DNA from: a bacterium
GTDB taxonomy: Bacteria > Bacillota > Bacilli > Lactobacillales > Streptococcaceae
NCBI GenBank assembly: GCA_905221455.1
Contig: CAJNDF010000001.1
Location: forward strand, 124,001 to 188,000
Direction: 5' to 3'
Length of the DNA: 64,000 nt
Made by a program: the position numbers and the translations under genes. Positions 1 through 9,983 of the stretch are shown here, piece by piece. Below the pieces are notes generated by a model, which saw nothing but the letters and a program-made list of their open reading frames with translations, did no database searches and was not told the origin of the DNA. How positions within the stretch are numbered: the stretch's first letter is position 1; every line of letters begins with the position of its first letter.

Positions 1-193
1 TGTCAAACTCATGTAACACACCATCAATATTGATAGATGTCACAGCTGCTCCTGGTAGAGAAGCTAGAAGTACACGACGAAGAGAGTTACCAAGAGTTGT
101 ACCGTAGCCACGTTCAAGTGGTTCGATTACAAACTTGCCATAATCTTTATTTTCATCAATTTTTGTTATATTTGGTTTTTCAAACTCGATCAT
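1..193 (-). CDS. rpoA: RNA polymerase alpha subunit, 5' part only
   Basis: The first 64 residues of the alpha subunit are present; the rest runs off the left edge. The start reads [19 protein letters not shown] and continues into the conserved alpha-NTD stretch with [13 protein letters not shown], the surface that dimerises and nucleates assembly of beta and beta-prime. It follows rpsK by 42 bp on the same strand, as in the alpha operon of Firmicutes. The start at 193 is preceded by a purine-rich ribosome site (GAGGGAG on the minus strand). Confidence 0.97.
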
Positions 194-235
194 TTAGTTA
201 CTCCCTCTTAAACGAAAAGCAGTGTAATGCGATGA

Positions 236-619
236 TTATACACGGCGACGTTTTGGAGGACGAGCACCATTGTGTGGCACTGGAGTCACATCACGAATTG
301 CTGTTACTTCAAGACCAGCGGCAGCAAGCGCACGAATAGCTGACTCACGACCAGAACCTGGACCTTTTACAGTAACTTCAACTGATTTAAGACCGTGTTC
401 TTGTGCAGATTTAGCAGCAGCTTCAGAAGCCATTTGAGCAGCGAATGGTGTAGATTTACGAGAACCTTTGAAACCAAGAGCACCAGCTGATGACCAAGCA
501 ATTGCATTACCATGCACATCAGTAATCATAACAATAGTGTTATTAAATGTAGCGTGAATATGAGCAATACCAGATTCGATATTCTTTTTCACACGACGTT
601 TACGTGTTGGTTTAGCCAA
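236..619 (-). CDS. rpsK: 30S ribosomal protein S11
   Basis: The 127-residue protein is a full-length S11, a platform protein of the small subunit that contacts 16S rRNA near the E site and S7. The body carries the family blocks [13 protein letters not shown] and [16 protein letters not shown], and the basic C-terminus ends [11 protein letters not shown]. It lies 17 bp after rpsM and before rpoA, the standard alpha-operon order. Confidence 0.98.
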
Positions 620-636
620 GACTTTTACCTCCTATA

Positions 637-1002
637 TTATTTTTTCTTACCAGCAATCGCAACAGCTTTACCTTTACGAGTGCGAGCGTTGTTTTTAGTG
701 TTTTGTCCACGGACAGGAAGTCCACGACGGTGACGGATACCACGGTATGAACCGATTTCCATCAAACGTTTGATGTTCAAGTTTACTTCACGACGAAGGT
801 CACCTTCAACTTTGATTGCATCCACTTCACGACGGATAGCATCTTCTTGATCTGATGTAAGGTCACGTACACGAACATCTTCTGAGATTCCAGCAGCAGC
901 CAAAATTTTCTTAGATGTTGCAAGTCCGATACCATAAACATAAGTCAATGAGATTACTACGCGTTTGTCATTTGGAATGTCAACTCCAGCAATACGAGCC
1001 AT
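637..1002 (-). CDS. rpsM: 30S ribosomal protein S13
   Basis: The 121-residue protein is S13, a head protein of the small subunit that forms intersubunit bridges and touches the P-site tRNA through its basic tail. The start [15 protein letters not shown] and the helix-two-turn-helix [16 protein letters not shown] are typical, and the C-terminal extension [15 protein letters not shown] is strongly basic. It is 17 bp downstream of rpmJ and upstream of rpsK. Confidence 0.98.
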
Positions 1003-1019
1003 GTTTTCTCCTTTCTATC

Positions 1020-1136
1020 TTATCCTTGACGTTGTTTGTGTTTTGGATTTGCTGGGCAAATTACCATAACACGACCATTACGACGAATAACTTTACAGTA
1101 TTCGCAAATTGGTTTGACCGATGGTCTTACTTTCAT
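1020..1136 (-). CDS. rpmJ: 50S ribosomal protein L36, zinc-binding form
   Basis: A 38-codon ORF between infA and rpsM begins [19 protein letters not shown] and ends KHKQRQG. It is L36 of the zinc (C+) type: C11, C14, C27 and H33 form the expected C-x2-C-x12-C-x5-H ribbon. L36 binds domain V of 23S rRNA near the peptidyl transferase centre. The gene is easily missed because of its size, but position and motif make it certain. Confidence 0.97.
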
Positions 1137-1160
1137 TTCTTATCCCTCCAAGTTTTTCGA

Positions 1161-1379
1161 TTATTTAAAGCGGTAAGTGATACGTCCACGTGTCAAGTCA
1201 TATGGACTCATTTCGACAGTAACACGATCTCCCGCTAAAATACGAATATAGTTTTTACGAATTTTACCAGAAACTGTTGCTAAAATCTGATGTCCATTTT
1301 CAAGTTCAACCGTAAACATTGCATTCGGCATTGTATCAACTACTTTGCCTTCAACTTCAATCACATCGTCTTTTGCCAC
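1161..1379 (-). CDS. infA: Translation initiation factor IF-1 (GTG start)
   Basis: The 72-residue product is IF-1, an OB-fold protein that occupies the A site during initiation with IF-2 and IF-3. The sequence after the start reads [18 protein letters not shown] and ends GRITYRFK. The start is GTG at 1377-1379 with GGAGGTG about 8 bases upstream; the reading frame stays open further upstream to an ATG, but those residues ([12 protein letters not shown]) have no counterpart in IF-1 and are rejected. Confidence 0.96.
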   Translation of the reverse strand: MAKDDVIEVEGKVVDTMPNAMFTVELENGHQILATVSGKIRKNYIRILAGDRVTVEMSPYDLTRGRITYRFK

Positions 1380-1495
1380 GCAAAAGCACCTCCATAAATT
1401 TCGATTCGATGCCTCTAGACACAGAGACAACAATTATAAGTCAGACTATCTCAGTATAACATTTGTAGCAGATTTTTGCAAGTGTGAAAAACGCT

Positions 1496-2134
1496 TTATT
1501 TCAAATTTGTCAATACTTTTTCGATATCTGAGAAGACATCATTGATATCTTGATTGCCTTCGATGTCATGAACCAAACCTTTGGCACGGTAGTGAGCAAT
1601 GATTGGTTCTCCTTGAGCAATATTAACGTCCAAACGACGTTTTACTGTCTCAGGCTTATCATCTTCACGTTGGTAGTAATCTTCTTCTTTATAGTCAACT
1701 GGTGGATTAAAGACCTTGTGGAAAGTTTCTCCAGTTACACGGTGGATGATACGACCACTCAAACGTTCCAAGAGGCTATCTGGATTCACTTCAATGTTGA
1801 TAACACCTTCTAGTTCAATGCCAAGTTCAGCCAATGTTTTATCCAAGGCATGAGCTTGTTCGATTGTACGTGGGTAACCATCCAACAAGAATCCTGTTTC
1901 TTTAATATCATCTTGTGAAAGACGTTCTTTTACGATTCCATTTGTAACTTCGTCAGGAACCAATTCACCCTTGTCAATGTATGACTTAGCAAGAACACCC
2001 ATTTCAGTTTGATTTGCCATTGCAGCGCGGAACATATCACCTGTTGAGATATGTGCAACATGGAATTGTTCTACGATTTTTGCTGCTTGAGTTCCCTTAC
2101 CTGCACCAGGTAAGCCCATAATCAAAAGATTCAT
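1496..2134 (-). CDS. adk: Adenylate kinase
   Basis: The 212-residue enzyme interconverts ATP plus AMP and 2 ADP in the cytoplasm. The P-loop [10 protein letters not shown] lies near residues 7-16, the DGYPRT motif of the AMP-binding region near 85, and the LID segment around residues 125-160 lacks the four cysteines of zinc-binding adenylate kinases. The gene lies between secY and infA, the usual place in the spc/alpha cluster, but is separated from secY by 256 bp that hold a BOX element. Confidence 0.97.
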
Positions 2135-2160
2135 GATTTGATCTCCTTATTTTATTTTTA

Positions 2161-2273
2161 AATAGAAGCAAAAAGCCTTTTCACCCCTATTTAAAAACAA
2201 AATAGAAGAGGGGAGACCAAACTCTCACAAATGTCAGAGTTTAAATCTCCACTCCCTCAGTAGTTACTGATTC
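2161..2273 (-). other. Intercistronic hairpin between secY and adk
   Basis: Between the BOX element and adk the sequence can fold into a stem made of AAACTCT (about 2219-2225) and AGAGTTT (about 2235-2241), extended by GGAGA/TCTCC on the outside. It lies in the leader of adk on the minus strand. No clear T-run follows, so it may stabilise or attenuate the mRNA rather than terminate it; this is inference. Confidence 0.35.
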
Positions 2274-2378
2274 ATACTCAATGAAAATCAAAGAGCAAAC
2301 TAGGAAGCTAGCCGCAGGCTGTACTTGAGTACGGCAAGGTGAAGCTGACATGGTTTGAATTTGATTTTCGAAGAGTAT
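2274..2378 (-). repeat. BOX-type element (boxA-boxC, no boxB)
   Basis: This is a 105-bp copy of the pneumococcal extragenic repeat whose ends read ATACTCAATGAAAATCAAAG and TTTTCGAAGAGTAT. It contains the segment related to the BOX-PCR primer target (ACGGCAAGGTGAAGCTGACA here). The length fits boxA plus boxC without any 45-bp boxB. It sits in the secY-adk gap inside the ribosomal operon. Four relatives occur at 21384, 52958, 54509 and 56892. Confidence 0.85.
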
Positions 2379-2390
2379 CAGTAAATACTT

Positions 2391-3701
2391 TTATTCTGTT
2401 CTATCCATGAAACCAACATACTTACGTTTCAATAGGTAACCTTCCAATTGTTTAATTCCTTCAATACCTGTAGAGATAATGATCAAAAGACTAGTTCCTC
2501 CAAAAGCAACCGCTTCTGAAAGTCCAAAGACATCCTTTGCTACAATCGGTAAAATAGAAATCACACCAAGGAAGAGGGAACCAACAGTTGCGAGACGACG
2601 AAGAAGTTTAGACATATACTCTTCTGTCCCTTTACCAGGACGAACTCCGTGGATATAGGCACCGCTCTTTTGTAGGTTCTCTGCTGCTTTTTCAGGATTA
2701 ATCTGTACAAACGTGTAGAAGAATGTAAAGAGAATAATCAACAAAGCATACATGGCAATACCAGTTGGTGAAGTTGTTGCCAGCATTTCTTGTGCTGTTC
2801 TTACCCAAGCCCAATCATGGCCTGTAGCGCTCAAAAACTGAAGAATCGCCGCAGGTGCTGCAGTAATCGAACTTGCAAAGATAACAGGGATAACTCCAGC
2901 AGGGTTTACCTTCAATGGAAGGTAAGAGCTAGATGGAGCACCTTGTGCAACCTTAGTATATTGGATTGGAATTTTGTATTCTGCTTGTTGAACATAAGTT
3001 GTAAAGTAAATGATCAACAATACAGTAATAATCAAGATGATTACGAAAATGATAGATGAGGTGATACGACTACTTGGAACATTCACAAAGTAGTCTACAT
3101 AGATTCCTTGAATCATCTCTGGAATTGAGGCAACAATCCCAGCAAAGATAATCATAGAAACACCATTTCCGTATCCCTTATCTGTAATTTGCTCTCCCAA
3201 CCACGTCACAATCATGCTACCAGCTGTTAAGATGATACCAATCATGATAAAGACTTGTGGGGTAAGAGCCGTTTTCAACAATTGAGCTCCAGCCAAAGTA
3301 TTAAAACCAGCTGTAATCCCGATAGATTGCACAAAGGCTAGACCAAGAGCAATATAACGAGTAGCTTGATTCAATTTTCTTCGACCTACTTCCCCTTGTT
3401 TCCCCCACTCTACAAACTTGGGTAAAATATCCATTTGCAAGAGTTGGACAACGATAGAGGCTGTAATGTAGGGACTAACACCAAGTGCAAAAACTGAGAA
3501 GTTTTTCATGGCATTCCCTGACACCAAGCTCAACATGTTTAAGAAGGATAATCCACTTAAAGCATTCAAGCTATTGGCATTCACACCAGGAACTGTAATA
3601 CTAGTCCCGATACGAAAGACCAAAACGATAAAAATTGTAAATAAAATTTTTGATCGAACCTGCTTGACTTTAAGAGCTTCTCTTAATAATTTAAAAAACA
3701 T
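2391..3701 (-). CDS. secY: Protein translocase subunit SecY
   Basis: The 436-residue integral membrane protein is the channel subunit of the SecYEG translocon. It shows about ten hydrophobic segments, the plug/TM2 region after VPGVNANSLN, and the cytoplasmic loop IHGVRPGKGTEEYMSKLLRRL that contacts SecA and the ribosome. Its length is normal. It lies 12 bp downstream of rplO, as in the spc operon, and ends 13 bp from a BOX element. Confidence 0.97.
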   Translation of the reverse strand: MFFKLLREALKVKQVRSKILFTIFIVLVFRIGTSITVPGVNANSLNALSGLSFLNMLSLVSGNAMKNFSVFALGVSPYITASIVVQLLQMDILPKFVEWGKQGEVGRRKLNQATRYIALGLAFVQSIGITAGFNTLAGAQLLKTALTPQVFIMIGIILTAGSMIVTWLGEQITDKGYGNGVSMIIFAGIVASIPEMIQGIYVDYFVNVPSSRITSSIIFVIILIITVLLIIYFTTYVQQAEYKIPIQYTKVAQGAPSSSYLPLKVNPAGVIPVIFASSITAAPAAILQFLSATGHDWAWVRTAQEMLATTSPTGIAMYALLIILFTFFYTFVQINPEKAAENLQKSGAYIHGVRPGKGTEEYMSKLLRRLATVGSLFLGVISILPIVAKDVFGLSEAVAFGGTSLLIIISTGIEGIKQLEGYLLKRKYVGFMDRTE

Positions 3702-3713
3702 AGGTCACCTCTC

Positions 3714-4154
3714 TTAGATGACTTCTACTGAACCACCTTTAGCAGTGATAGCTTCTTCAGCTGATTTAGAGAATTTAGCTGCTTTCACAGTCAATTTCTT
3801 AGTCAACTCACCGTTACCAAGAATTTTAACACCTGATTTTTCAGCTTTAACAATTCCTGCTTCGATAAGAACAACTGGAGTAACTTCAGCACCATCTTCA
3901 AAGACGTTCAATTGGTCAAGGTTCACAATTGCGTATTCTTTAGCGTTGATGTTAGTGAATCCACGTTTTGGAAGACGACGGAACAATGGAGTTTGTCCAC
4001 CTTCAAAACCAAGGCGAACTCCGCCACCGCTACGAGCTTTTTGACCTTTTTGACCACGACCAGATGTTTTACCGTTACCTGATGAAGTACCACGACCAAC
4101 GCGGTTACGTACTTTACGAGAACCTTCTGCAGGTTTCAATTCATGAAGTTTCAT
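3714..4154 (-). CDS. rplO: 50S ribosomal protein L15
   Basis: The 146-residue protein starts [20 protein letters not shown] and carries the glycine- and arginine-rich N-terminal extension [20 protein letters not shown] that threads into 23S rRNA. L15 is a late-assembly protein near the central protuberance. It is followed closely by secY and separated from rpmD by 144 bp with two hairpins. Confidence 0.98.
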   Translation of the reverse strand: MKLHELKPAEGSRKVRNRVGRGTSSGNGKTSGRGQKGQKARSGGGVRLGFEGGQTPLFRRLPKRGFTNINAKEYAIVNLDQLNVFEDGAEVTPVVLIEAGIVKAEKSGVKILGNGELTKKLTVKAAKFSKSAEEAITAKGGSVEVI

Positions 4155-4194
4155 TTCTATTTTCTCCTCTTTTGTAAAATGCTAGCGCCGATAA

Positions 4195-4293
4195 GGGAGA
4201 AAAGGTTGTCTCCCCCATCAACTCGCCTATACGACGTCATCATAGATGACTATATCTAGTTTTAGGGGATGGTATACTGCACATCCCCTAAAA
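4195..4293 (-). other. Two intercistronic hairpins between rpmD and rplO
   Basis: The 144-bp gap contains a near-perfect stem TTTTAGGGGATG (4260-4271) / CATCCCCTAAAA (4282-4293) with a 10-base loop, and a second smaller stem GGGAGA/TCTCCC near 4196-4217. Both lie in the polycistronic spc transcript. The first resembles an intrinsic terminator on either strand; because rplO must still be transcribed it is more likely a partial terminator or a processing or stability structure. Confidence 0.45.
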
Positions 4294-4298
4294 ATTCA

Positions 4299-4481
4299 TT
4301 AGTTTACTTCTTCAACTGTTACCAAGTGAGATACTGCTGTGATCATACCACGGATAGCAGCGTTGTCTTCTTTAATAACAGAGCTGTTCAATTTGCCAAG
4401 TCCAAGTGCTACAACAGTTTTACGTTGTGATGGAATGCGTCCGATTGGAGACTTAGTCAAAGTAATTTTAATTTGAGCCAT
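4299..4481 (-). CDS. rpmD: 50S ribosomal protein L30
   Basis: The 60-residue protein [20 protein letters not shown] is a short bacterial L30. The frame is open for 18 further codons upstream, but these overlap rpsE and give a hydrophobic stretch foreign to L30; the ATG at 4481 has AAGGGGATAAA upstream and is chosen. It lies 13 bp downstream of rpsE. Confidence 0.96.
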   Translation of the reverse strand: MAQIKITLTKSPIGRIPSQRKTVVALGLGKLNSSVIKEDNAAIRGMITAVSHLVTVEEVN

Positions 4482-4494
4482 TTTATCCCCTTTC

Positions 4495-4989
4495 TTATGC
4501 CAAATCAGAAACTGAAATACCACGAAGGGCAGCAACTTCTTCAGCGCGTTTCAATTGTTTCAAACCTTCAACAGTTGCACGAACAATGTTGATTGGAGTG
4601 TTAGAACCAAGTGATTTAGATGTAACATCTGCCACACCTGCCAATTCCACAACGGCACGAACTGCACCACCAGCGGCAACTCCAGAACCTTCTACAGCAG
4701 GTTTCAACAATACTTTAGCTCCACCGAATTCTGAAAGAACTTCGTGTGGGATTGTTGTTCCAACCATAGGAACTTCGATCAAGTTTTTCTTAGCATCATC
4801 TACTGCTTTACGGATTGCTTCTGGAACTTCTTGAGCTTTACCAGTACCAAATCCTACGCGACCGTTGTGGTCACCAACAACAACAAGAGCTGCGAAACGA
4901 AGACGACGTCCACCTTTAACAACTTTTGTAACACGGTTGACAGCAACTACGCGTTCTTCTAATTCAACTGCATTGTCTTTAAATGCCAT
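4495..4989 (-). CDS. rpsE: 30S ribosomal protein S5
   Basis: The 164-residue S5 helps decoding fidelity and lies at the mRNA entry tunnel. The N-terminal double-stranded-RNA-binding-like domain has [18 protein letters not shown], the region where spectinomycin-resistance changes map in other bacteria; the C-terminal domain has [19 protein letters not shown]. The order rplR-rpsE-rpmD is standard. Confidence 0.98.
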   Translation of the reverse strand: MAFKDNAVELEERVVAVNRVTKVVKGGRRLRFAALVVVGDHNGRVGFGTGKAQEVPEAIRKAVDDAKKNLIEVPMVGTTIPHEVLSEFGGAKVLLKPAVEGSGVAAGGAVRAVVELAGVADVTSKSLGSNTPINIVRATVEGLKQLKRAEEVAALRGISVSDLA

Positions 4990-5006
4990 TTTCTAGTGTC
5001 CTCCTA

Positions 5007-5363
5007 TTAGAATTTCAATCCGTTTTCACGAGCTGCATCAGCCAAAGCTTTCACACGTCCGTGATATAGATATCCACCGCGGTCGAACACCACTTCTGAA
5101 ATACCTTTAGCGTTTGCACGTTCTGCAACGAGTTTACCGACAGCAACGGCTTGTTCAGTTTTAGTTCCTTTTGAAACTTCTTTGTCAAGAGTTGAAGCAC
5201 TTGCGAGCGTTACACCCGCTACGTCATCAATCACTTGAGCGTAGATGCCTGTATTAGAACGGAATACGTTCAAACGTGGGCGATCAGCAGTTCCAGAGAG
5301 TTTTCCGCGAACGCGACGGTGGCGTTTTTGGCGGAGTTTGTTTTTATCTGGTTTTGAAATCAC
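5007..5363 (-). CDS. rplR: 50S ribosomal protein L18 (GTG start)
   Basis: The 118-residue protein binds 5S rRNA with L5. It begins with GTG at 5361-5363, giving (M)[19 protein letters not shown], and has AGGTG a few bases upstream. The frame is open 13 codons further, but the extra residues ([13 protein letters not shown]) are not part of L18. The C-terminal half contains [20 protein letters not shown], the conserved 5S-binding block. Confidence 0.96.
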
Positions 5364-5446
5364 AGTTTTCACCTCTTTAGTTTTAAATCGTGTGCTATGC
5401 ACAAAGTTGGAAAATAGGTTGGCGGTTGAGAATCAACCACTCAACA

Positions 5447-5983
5447 TTATTTACCTGTTTTACCTTCTTTACGGCGAACGAATTCACCAACGTAACGGAT
5501 ACCTTTACCTTTATATGGCTCTGGTGAACGAAGGCTACGTACGTAAGCAGCTGTTTGACCAACTACTTCTTTTGAAATTCCGCTAACAACGATTGTTGTT
5601 GGGTTTGGAAGTTCAAAAGTAATTCCTTCTGGAGCTTCAACTTCGTCTGGATGAGATTTACCAACAGCCAAAACAAGTTTAGATCCTTGAAGTTGTGCAC
5701 GGTAACCAACCCCACGCATTTCAAGTTCTTTCTTGAATCCTTCTGATACACCAACAACCATGTTGTTCAAAAGGGCACGAGTAGTTCCGTGGATAGTTTT
5801 CATTTCTTTTGAATCGTTTGGACGGTGAAGAGTTACTTCAGTACCTTCCACACGGATTTCAATATCTTTTGAGAACTCACGAGTAAGTTCTCCTTTAGGT
5901 CCTTTTACAGTTACAACGTTGTCATTGTTAGTGATTTCAACACCAGCAGGCAACACGATAACTTTATTACCAATACGTGACAT
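5447..5983 (-). CDS. rplF: 50S ribosomal protein L6
   Basis: The 178-residue L6 has two similar alpha/beta domains and sits at the base of the L7/L12 stalk near the sarcin-ricin loop. It starts [17 protein letters not shown] and ends [16 protein letters not shown]; the second domain includes [19 protein letters not shown]. It is preceded by a 187-bp gap with small hairpins and followed by rplR. Confidence 0.98.
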   Translation of the reverse strand: MSRIGNKVIVLPAGVEITNNDNVVTVKGPKGELTREFSKDIEIRVEGTEVTLHRPNDSKEMKTIHGTTRALLNNMVVGVSEGFKKELEMRGVGYRAQLQGSKLVLAVGKSHPDEVEAPEGITFELPNPTTIVVSGISKEVVGQTAAYVRSLRSPEPYKGKGIRYVGEFVRRKEGKTGK

Positions 5984-6170
5984 GTTTATTTTCTCCTGTT
6001 AAATTGTCAGGCCATAACGGCCAGTTTTCACGGGGTTAAATCGATTTCTCGATTTAAAGGAACATTTAGGTTTCAATTTCAAAGTGAATCTAGGCATCGT
6101 CTTGTAGGCATAACTTTGGGTTAGGCAAGAGACGATAACGAAGAGTCACAAAGAAATTGGGAACTAAATA

Positions 6171-6569
6171 TTACCAAACGTAAGCGATAACCTCACCACC
6201 AACATTCTTTTGGCGTGCTTCTTTATCAGTAAGCAAACCTTCAGAAGTTGAAAGGATAGCAATTCCAAGTCCGTTAAGAACTTTTGGAAGGTCTTCACGT
6301 TTTTTGTAGACACGAAGTCCTGGTTTAGAAACACGTTTCAAGTTAGTGATAACTTTTTCACCGTTTGGTCCGTATTTAAGGAATACACGGATGATGCCTT
6401 GTTTGTCATCTTCAATGATTTCAACGTTTTTTACAAAACCTTCTCGTTTAAGGATTTCAGCAATCCCTTTTTTGATGTTTGATGCAGGTACTTCAAGTAC
6501 TTCGTGTTTAGCTTGGTTAGCGTTACGAATACGAGTTAGGAAGTCTGCGATTGGGTCAGTCATAACCAT
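6171..6569 (-). CDS. rpsH: 30S ribosomal protein S8
   Basis: The 132-residue S8 binds the central domain of 16S rRNA and in E. coli is the translational repressor of the spc operon. [20 protein letters not shown] is the usual start and the C-terminal [18 protein letters not shown] block is complete. It is flanked by the two largest non-coding gaps of the ribosomal cluster (6570-6853 upstream, 5984-6170 downstream), both hairpin-rich. Confidence 0.98.
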   Translation of the reverse strand: MVMTDPIADFLTRIRNANQAKHEVLEVPASNIKKGIAEILKREGFVKNVEIIEDDKQGIIRVFLKYGPNGEKVITNLKRVSKPGLRVYKKREDLPKVLNGLGIAILSTSEGLLTDKEARQKNVGGEVIAYVW

Positions 6570-6853
6570 TTTGTTTTTCTCCTCTTACTAGTAGTTTGCA
6601 AGTTGCACTTGCTAGTTAATACATGATACAAAGAGCGTAACAGCAAGAGCAAAAATAGGCAATTTGATGCAGGAGCGATGCTCCAAAGCAAATTGGTCTT
6701 TTTTGCCAAAGCTGTAGCTCGTGTTCAAATTGGCAAGCCCAACTGAACCCGGGCTAAACTCTGTGTGAAAAAGATAAACTTTCCTAGAAACTCCAGTTTC
6801 TTCGTCAAGTTTCCTATTTTCACTTGGAGTTTTGACGCCCTTGATATCTTAAA
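6570..6853 (-). other. Hairpin-rich gap between rpsN and rpsH
   Basis: This 284-bp stretch has no convincing ORF. It holds several inverted repeats: GGAGC/GCTCC at about 6673-6683, TTGCC/GGCAA around 6710-6744, and AAACTCC/GGAGTTT around 6788-6833. It is the leader of rpsH within the spc transcript. A role in S8-dependent control is conceivable but nothing here proves it. Confidence 0.35.
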
Positions 6854-7039
6854 TTACCAAGATGCTTTTGTTACACCAGGGATTTGTCCTTTGTAAGCTA
6901 ATTCACGGAAGCAAACACGGCAAAGTTTAAATTTGCGGTAAACTGAATGTGGACGACCACATTTTTCACAACGAGTATAAGCTTGAGTAGAGAACTTCGC
7001 TGGACGTTTGTTCTTAGCAATCATTGATTTTTTAGCCAT
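6854..7039 (-). CDS. rpsN: 30S ribosomal protein S14, zinc-binding type
   Basis: The 61-residue protein is the short, zinc-binding (C+) S14. The cysteines C24, C27, C40 and C43 form two CxxC knuckles in [10 protein letters not shown] and LCRVCFREL. It sits in the head of the small subunit and lies 17 bp after rplE, the normal spc-operon position. A zinc-free paralogue, if the genome has one, is not in this window. Confidence 0.98.
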
Positions 7040-7056
7040 TAGATTTACCTCCTATA

Positions 7057-7599
7057 TTATTTTGCAAAAGGCATTCCAAGGCCTGTAAGCAATGCACGTG
7101 ACTCTTCGTCAGTGTTAGCAGTTGTTACGATAACGATGTCAAGACCACGAGTTTTGTCAACGTCATCGAAGTTGATTTCTGGGAAGATCAATTGTTCTTT
7201 CACACCAAGTGTGTAGTTTCCGCGTCCATCAAATGATTTTGTTGGAACACCGTGGAAGTCACGTACACGTGGAAGTGAAACTGAAACCAATTTATCCAAG
7301 AATTCGTACATACGTTCACCACGAAGGGTAACTTTTGCACCAATCGCAACACCTTCACGAAGACGGAAGCCGGCGATTGATTTTTTAGCTTTAGTGATAA
7401 GTGGTTTTTGACCTGAGATAAGTGCCAATTCTTCAGCAGCTTTTTCAAGGCTTTTAGCGTTTGATACAGCTTCACCAACACCCATGTTCAAAACGATCTT
7501 ATCTACTTTAGGCACAGCCATCACTGATGAGTAGTTGAATTGTTCTGTCAAAGCAGGAACTACTTCATTAAGATATTTTTCTTTTAAACGATTTGCCAT
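7057..7599 (-). CDS. rplE: 50S ribosomal protein L5
   Basis: The 180-residue L5 binds 5S rRNA and the P-site tRNA elbow in the central protuberance. It starts [20 protein letters not shown] and has the signature [14 protein letters not shown] near residue 30. It follows rplX by 23 bp and has an AAGGAGAAG ribosome site. Confidence 0.98.
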   Translation of the reverse strand: MANRLKEKYLNEVVPALTEQFNYSSVMAVPKVDKIVLNMGVGEAVSNAKSLEKAAEELALISGQKPLITKAKKSIAGFRLREGVAIGAKVTLRGERMYEFLDKLVSVSLPRVRDFHGVPTKSFDGRGNYTLGVKEQLIFPEINFDDVDKTRGLDIVIVTTANTDEESRALLTGLGMPFAK

Positions 7600-7622
7600 T
7601 ATACTTCTCCTTTCCTTCGTGA

Positions 7623-7928
7623 TTAATCAAGCACTTCGCCTGATTTTTTGTTGTAGCGAACTTTTTTACCGTCTACAAATTTGTAACCAACACGACCAGC
7701 TACACCATTTTTGTCCAATACTTGTACGTTTGATACGTGGATAGCTGCTTCTTTCTCGATAATACCACCTTGAGGAAGCTCGTTAGTTGGACGTTGGTGT
7801 TTCTTAACGATGTTAACACCTTCAACGATAACTTTGTTTACTTTTGGAAGGGCAGTAAGGACAACAGCTTCTGTTCCCTTATCTTTACCAGCGATTACGC
7901 GAACTTTGTCGCCTTTTTTTACAAACAT
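7623..7928 (-). CDS. rplX: 50S ribosomal protein L24
   Basis: The 101-residue L24 initiates 50S assembly and lies at the peptide exit tunnel. Its KOW motif, [20 protein letters not shown], occupies the first 25 residues. A 77-bp gap with two hairpins (GCCCATAAGGGC and CCCTAGC/GCTAGGG, about 7954-7988) separates it from rplN. Confidence 0.98.
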
Positions 7929-8005
7929 TAGGTTTCTCCTTGATTTTTCTTACGCCCATAAGGGCACCCTAGCTTAAAGCTAGGGGACTAGTTTGTTTCT
8001 AAAAA

Positions 8006-8374
8006 TTAAAGTACTTCTGGAGCAAGTGACACGATCTTCATGAAGCCACCTTCACGCAATTCACGTGCAACTGGGCCAAAGATACGTGTTCCGCGAGGAG
8101 TTTTGTCTTCACGGATGATAACTGCTGCGTTTTCGTCAAATTTGATGTATGAACCATCAGCACGACGAGCACCTGATTTAGTACGAACGATAACTGCTTT
8201 AACAACGTCACCTTTTTTAACCGCACCACCAGGAGTAGCTTGTTTTACAGATGCCACGATAACATCACCGATGTTTGCAAATTTACGTCCTGAACCACCA
8301 AGAACTTTGATAGTCAAGATTTCGCGAGCACCGCTGTTGTCTGCGACTTTCAAACGAGTTTCTGTTTGAATCAT
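8006..8374 (-). CDS. rplN: 50S ribosomal protein L14
   Basis: The 122-residue L14 is a five-stranded beta-barrel protein at the intersubunit face. It starts [19 protein letters not shown] and contains the conserved [19 protein letters not shown]. It follows rpsQ by 25 bp. Confidence 0.98.
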   Translation of the reverse strand: MIQTETRLKVADNSGAREILTIKVLGGSGRKFANIGDVIVASVKQATPGGAVKKGDVVKAVIVRTKSGARRADGSYIKFDENAAVIIREDKTPRGTRIFGPVARELREGGFMKIVSLAPEVL

Positions 8375-8399
8375 TTCAGTTTTCTCCTTTCAGGTTTGA

Positions 8400-8660
8400 T
8401 TAGATGATGACCGCTTCTTCAACAACTTCTACAAGACGGAAACGTTTTGTAGCTGAAAGCGGACGAGTTTCCATGATACGTACGATATCGCCTTCTTTGG
8501 CAACATTGTTTTCATCATGAGCTTTGTATTTTTTAGAGTAGTTAATACGTTTACCATAGACTGGGTGGTTACGTTTTGTTTCAACTACAACTGTGATTGT
8601 CTTGTCCATTTTGTCAGATACAACACGTCCAACAAGAACTTTACGATTATTGCGTTCCAT
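8400..8660 (-). CDS. rpsQ: 30S ribosomal protein S17
   Basis: The 86-residue S17 is an OB-fold primary binder of 16S r[23 protein letters not shown] and the [13 protein letters not shown] tail are typical. It lies 24 bp after rpmC. Confidence 0.98.
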
Positions 8661-8684
8661 TGAAATTTCTCCTTCCCTAGTCTA

Positions 8685-8891
8685 TTATTTCGCTTCAGAT
8701 TGAACTGTTTTGATACGAGCGATTTGTTTTTTAACTTCTTTCAAGCGAGCTGTTTGTTCCAATTGACCAGTAGCAGCTTGGAAACGAAGTTCAAACAATT
8801 CTTTTTTCAATTCGTTTTCGCGCTTCGCGAGTTCTTCTTGAGAAAGACCACGAAGTTCTTTAACAAATTCTTTTACTTCATTAAGTTTCAT
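8685..8891 (-). CDS. rpmC: 50S ribosomal protein L29
   Basis: The 68-residue L29 is two antiparallel helices at the tunnel exit, next to L23, where nascent-chain factors dock. It reads [20 protein letters not shown] and ends [18 protein letters not shown]. It starts 9 bp after rplP. Confidence 0.98.
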
Positions 8892-8900
8892 GCCTTCTCC

Positions 8901-9314
8901 TTATTCTGCTTCACGTTTTACGAATTTACATTTAACTGGCAATTTGTGGCTAGCAAGACGAAGCGCTTCGCGTGCAATCTCTTCAGATACACCAGCGATT
9001 TCGAACATCACTTTACCACGTTTAACTGGTGCTACCCAACCTTCAGGTGCCCCTTTACCAGATCCCATACGCACACCGATAGCTTTAGCAGTGTATGATT
9101 TGTGTGGGAAGATTTTAATCCAAACTTTACCACCACGTTTCATGTAACGAGTCATGGCGATACGAGCAGCTTCGATTTGGCGGTTAGTGATCCAGTGGCT
9201 AGTTGTAGCTTGAAGACCGTATTCACCGAATGCTACTTCTTTTCCACCTTTTGCTTCACCGCGCATTTTTCCACGGAATTCACGACGGTGTTTAACACGT
9301 TTAGGTACTAACAT
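8901..9314 (-). CDS. rplP: 50S ribosomal protein L16
   Basis: The 137-residue L16 contacts the A-site tRNA and is a target region for evernimicin resistance in pneumococci. It begins [20 protein letters not shown] and has the conserved [19 protein letters not shown]. It starts 3 bp after rpsC, so the two are translationally coupled. Confidence 0.98.
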   Translation of the reverse strand: MLVPKRVKHRREFRGKMRGEAKGGKEVAFGEYGLQATTSHWITNRQIEAARIAMTRYMKRGGKVWIKIFPHKSYTAKAIGVRMGSGKGAPEGWVAPVKRGKVMFEIAGVSEEIAREALRLASHKLPVKCKFVKREAE

Positions 9315-9317
9315 TGG

Positions 9318-9971
9318 TTATTTACCTCCTTTAGTGTTTTTGCGAGCTGGAAGAACTTCACCACGGTAGATCCATACTTTAACACCAAGTTTACCGTATG
9401 TAGTATCTGCTTCTTCCCAAGCGTAATCGATATCTGCACGAAGTGTGTGAAGTGGAACAGTTCCTTCAGAGTATCCTTCAGCACGGGCGATATCTGCACC
9501 GTTCAAACGACCTGATACTTGAGTTTTGATTCCTTTAGCTCCAGCACGCATTGCACGTTGGATTGCTTGTTTTTGTGCACGACGGAAAGCAACACGTTGC
9601 TCCAATTGACGAGCAATTCCTTCACCTACAAGGTGAGCATCCAAATCAGGTTGTTTGATTTCGATGATGTTGATGTGTACTTGTTTTCCAGTCAATTTGT
9701 TAAGTTTTGCACGGAGTGCATCAACATTAGCACCACCTTTACCGATAACCATACCTGGTTTAGCAGTGTGAAGTGAAACGTTAACTTTGTTTACTGCGCG
9801 TTCAATTTCGATAGTTGAAACTGCTGCGTCAGCAAGTTCTTTTTGAACGAATTTACGGATTGCAAGATCTTCATGAAGGTAATCCGCGTATTCTTTTTCA
9901 GCATACCATTTGGCATCCCAATCACGGATGATGCCGACACGCATACCAATTGGATGTACTTTTTGACCCAC
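9318..9971 (-). CDS. rpsC: 30S ribosomal protein S3
   Basis: The 217-residue S3 forms part of the mRNA entry tunnel and helicase. [19 protein letters not shown] starts it, and the KH-type RNA-binding domain has [19 protein letters not shown] around residues 75-95. It lies 12 bp after rplV. Confidence 0.98.
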
Positions 9972-9983
9972 GATTTTACCTCC

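Noticed and set aside
2274..2378. RUP element
   Set aside because: The internal ACGGCAAGG...GCTGAC segment is the BOX primer target and the ends match BOX copies; RUP has a different sequence as far as I recall.
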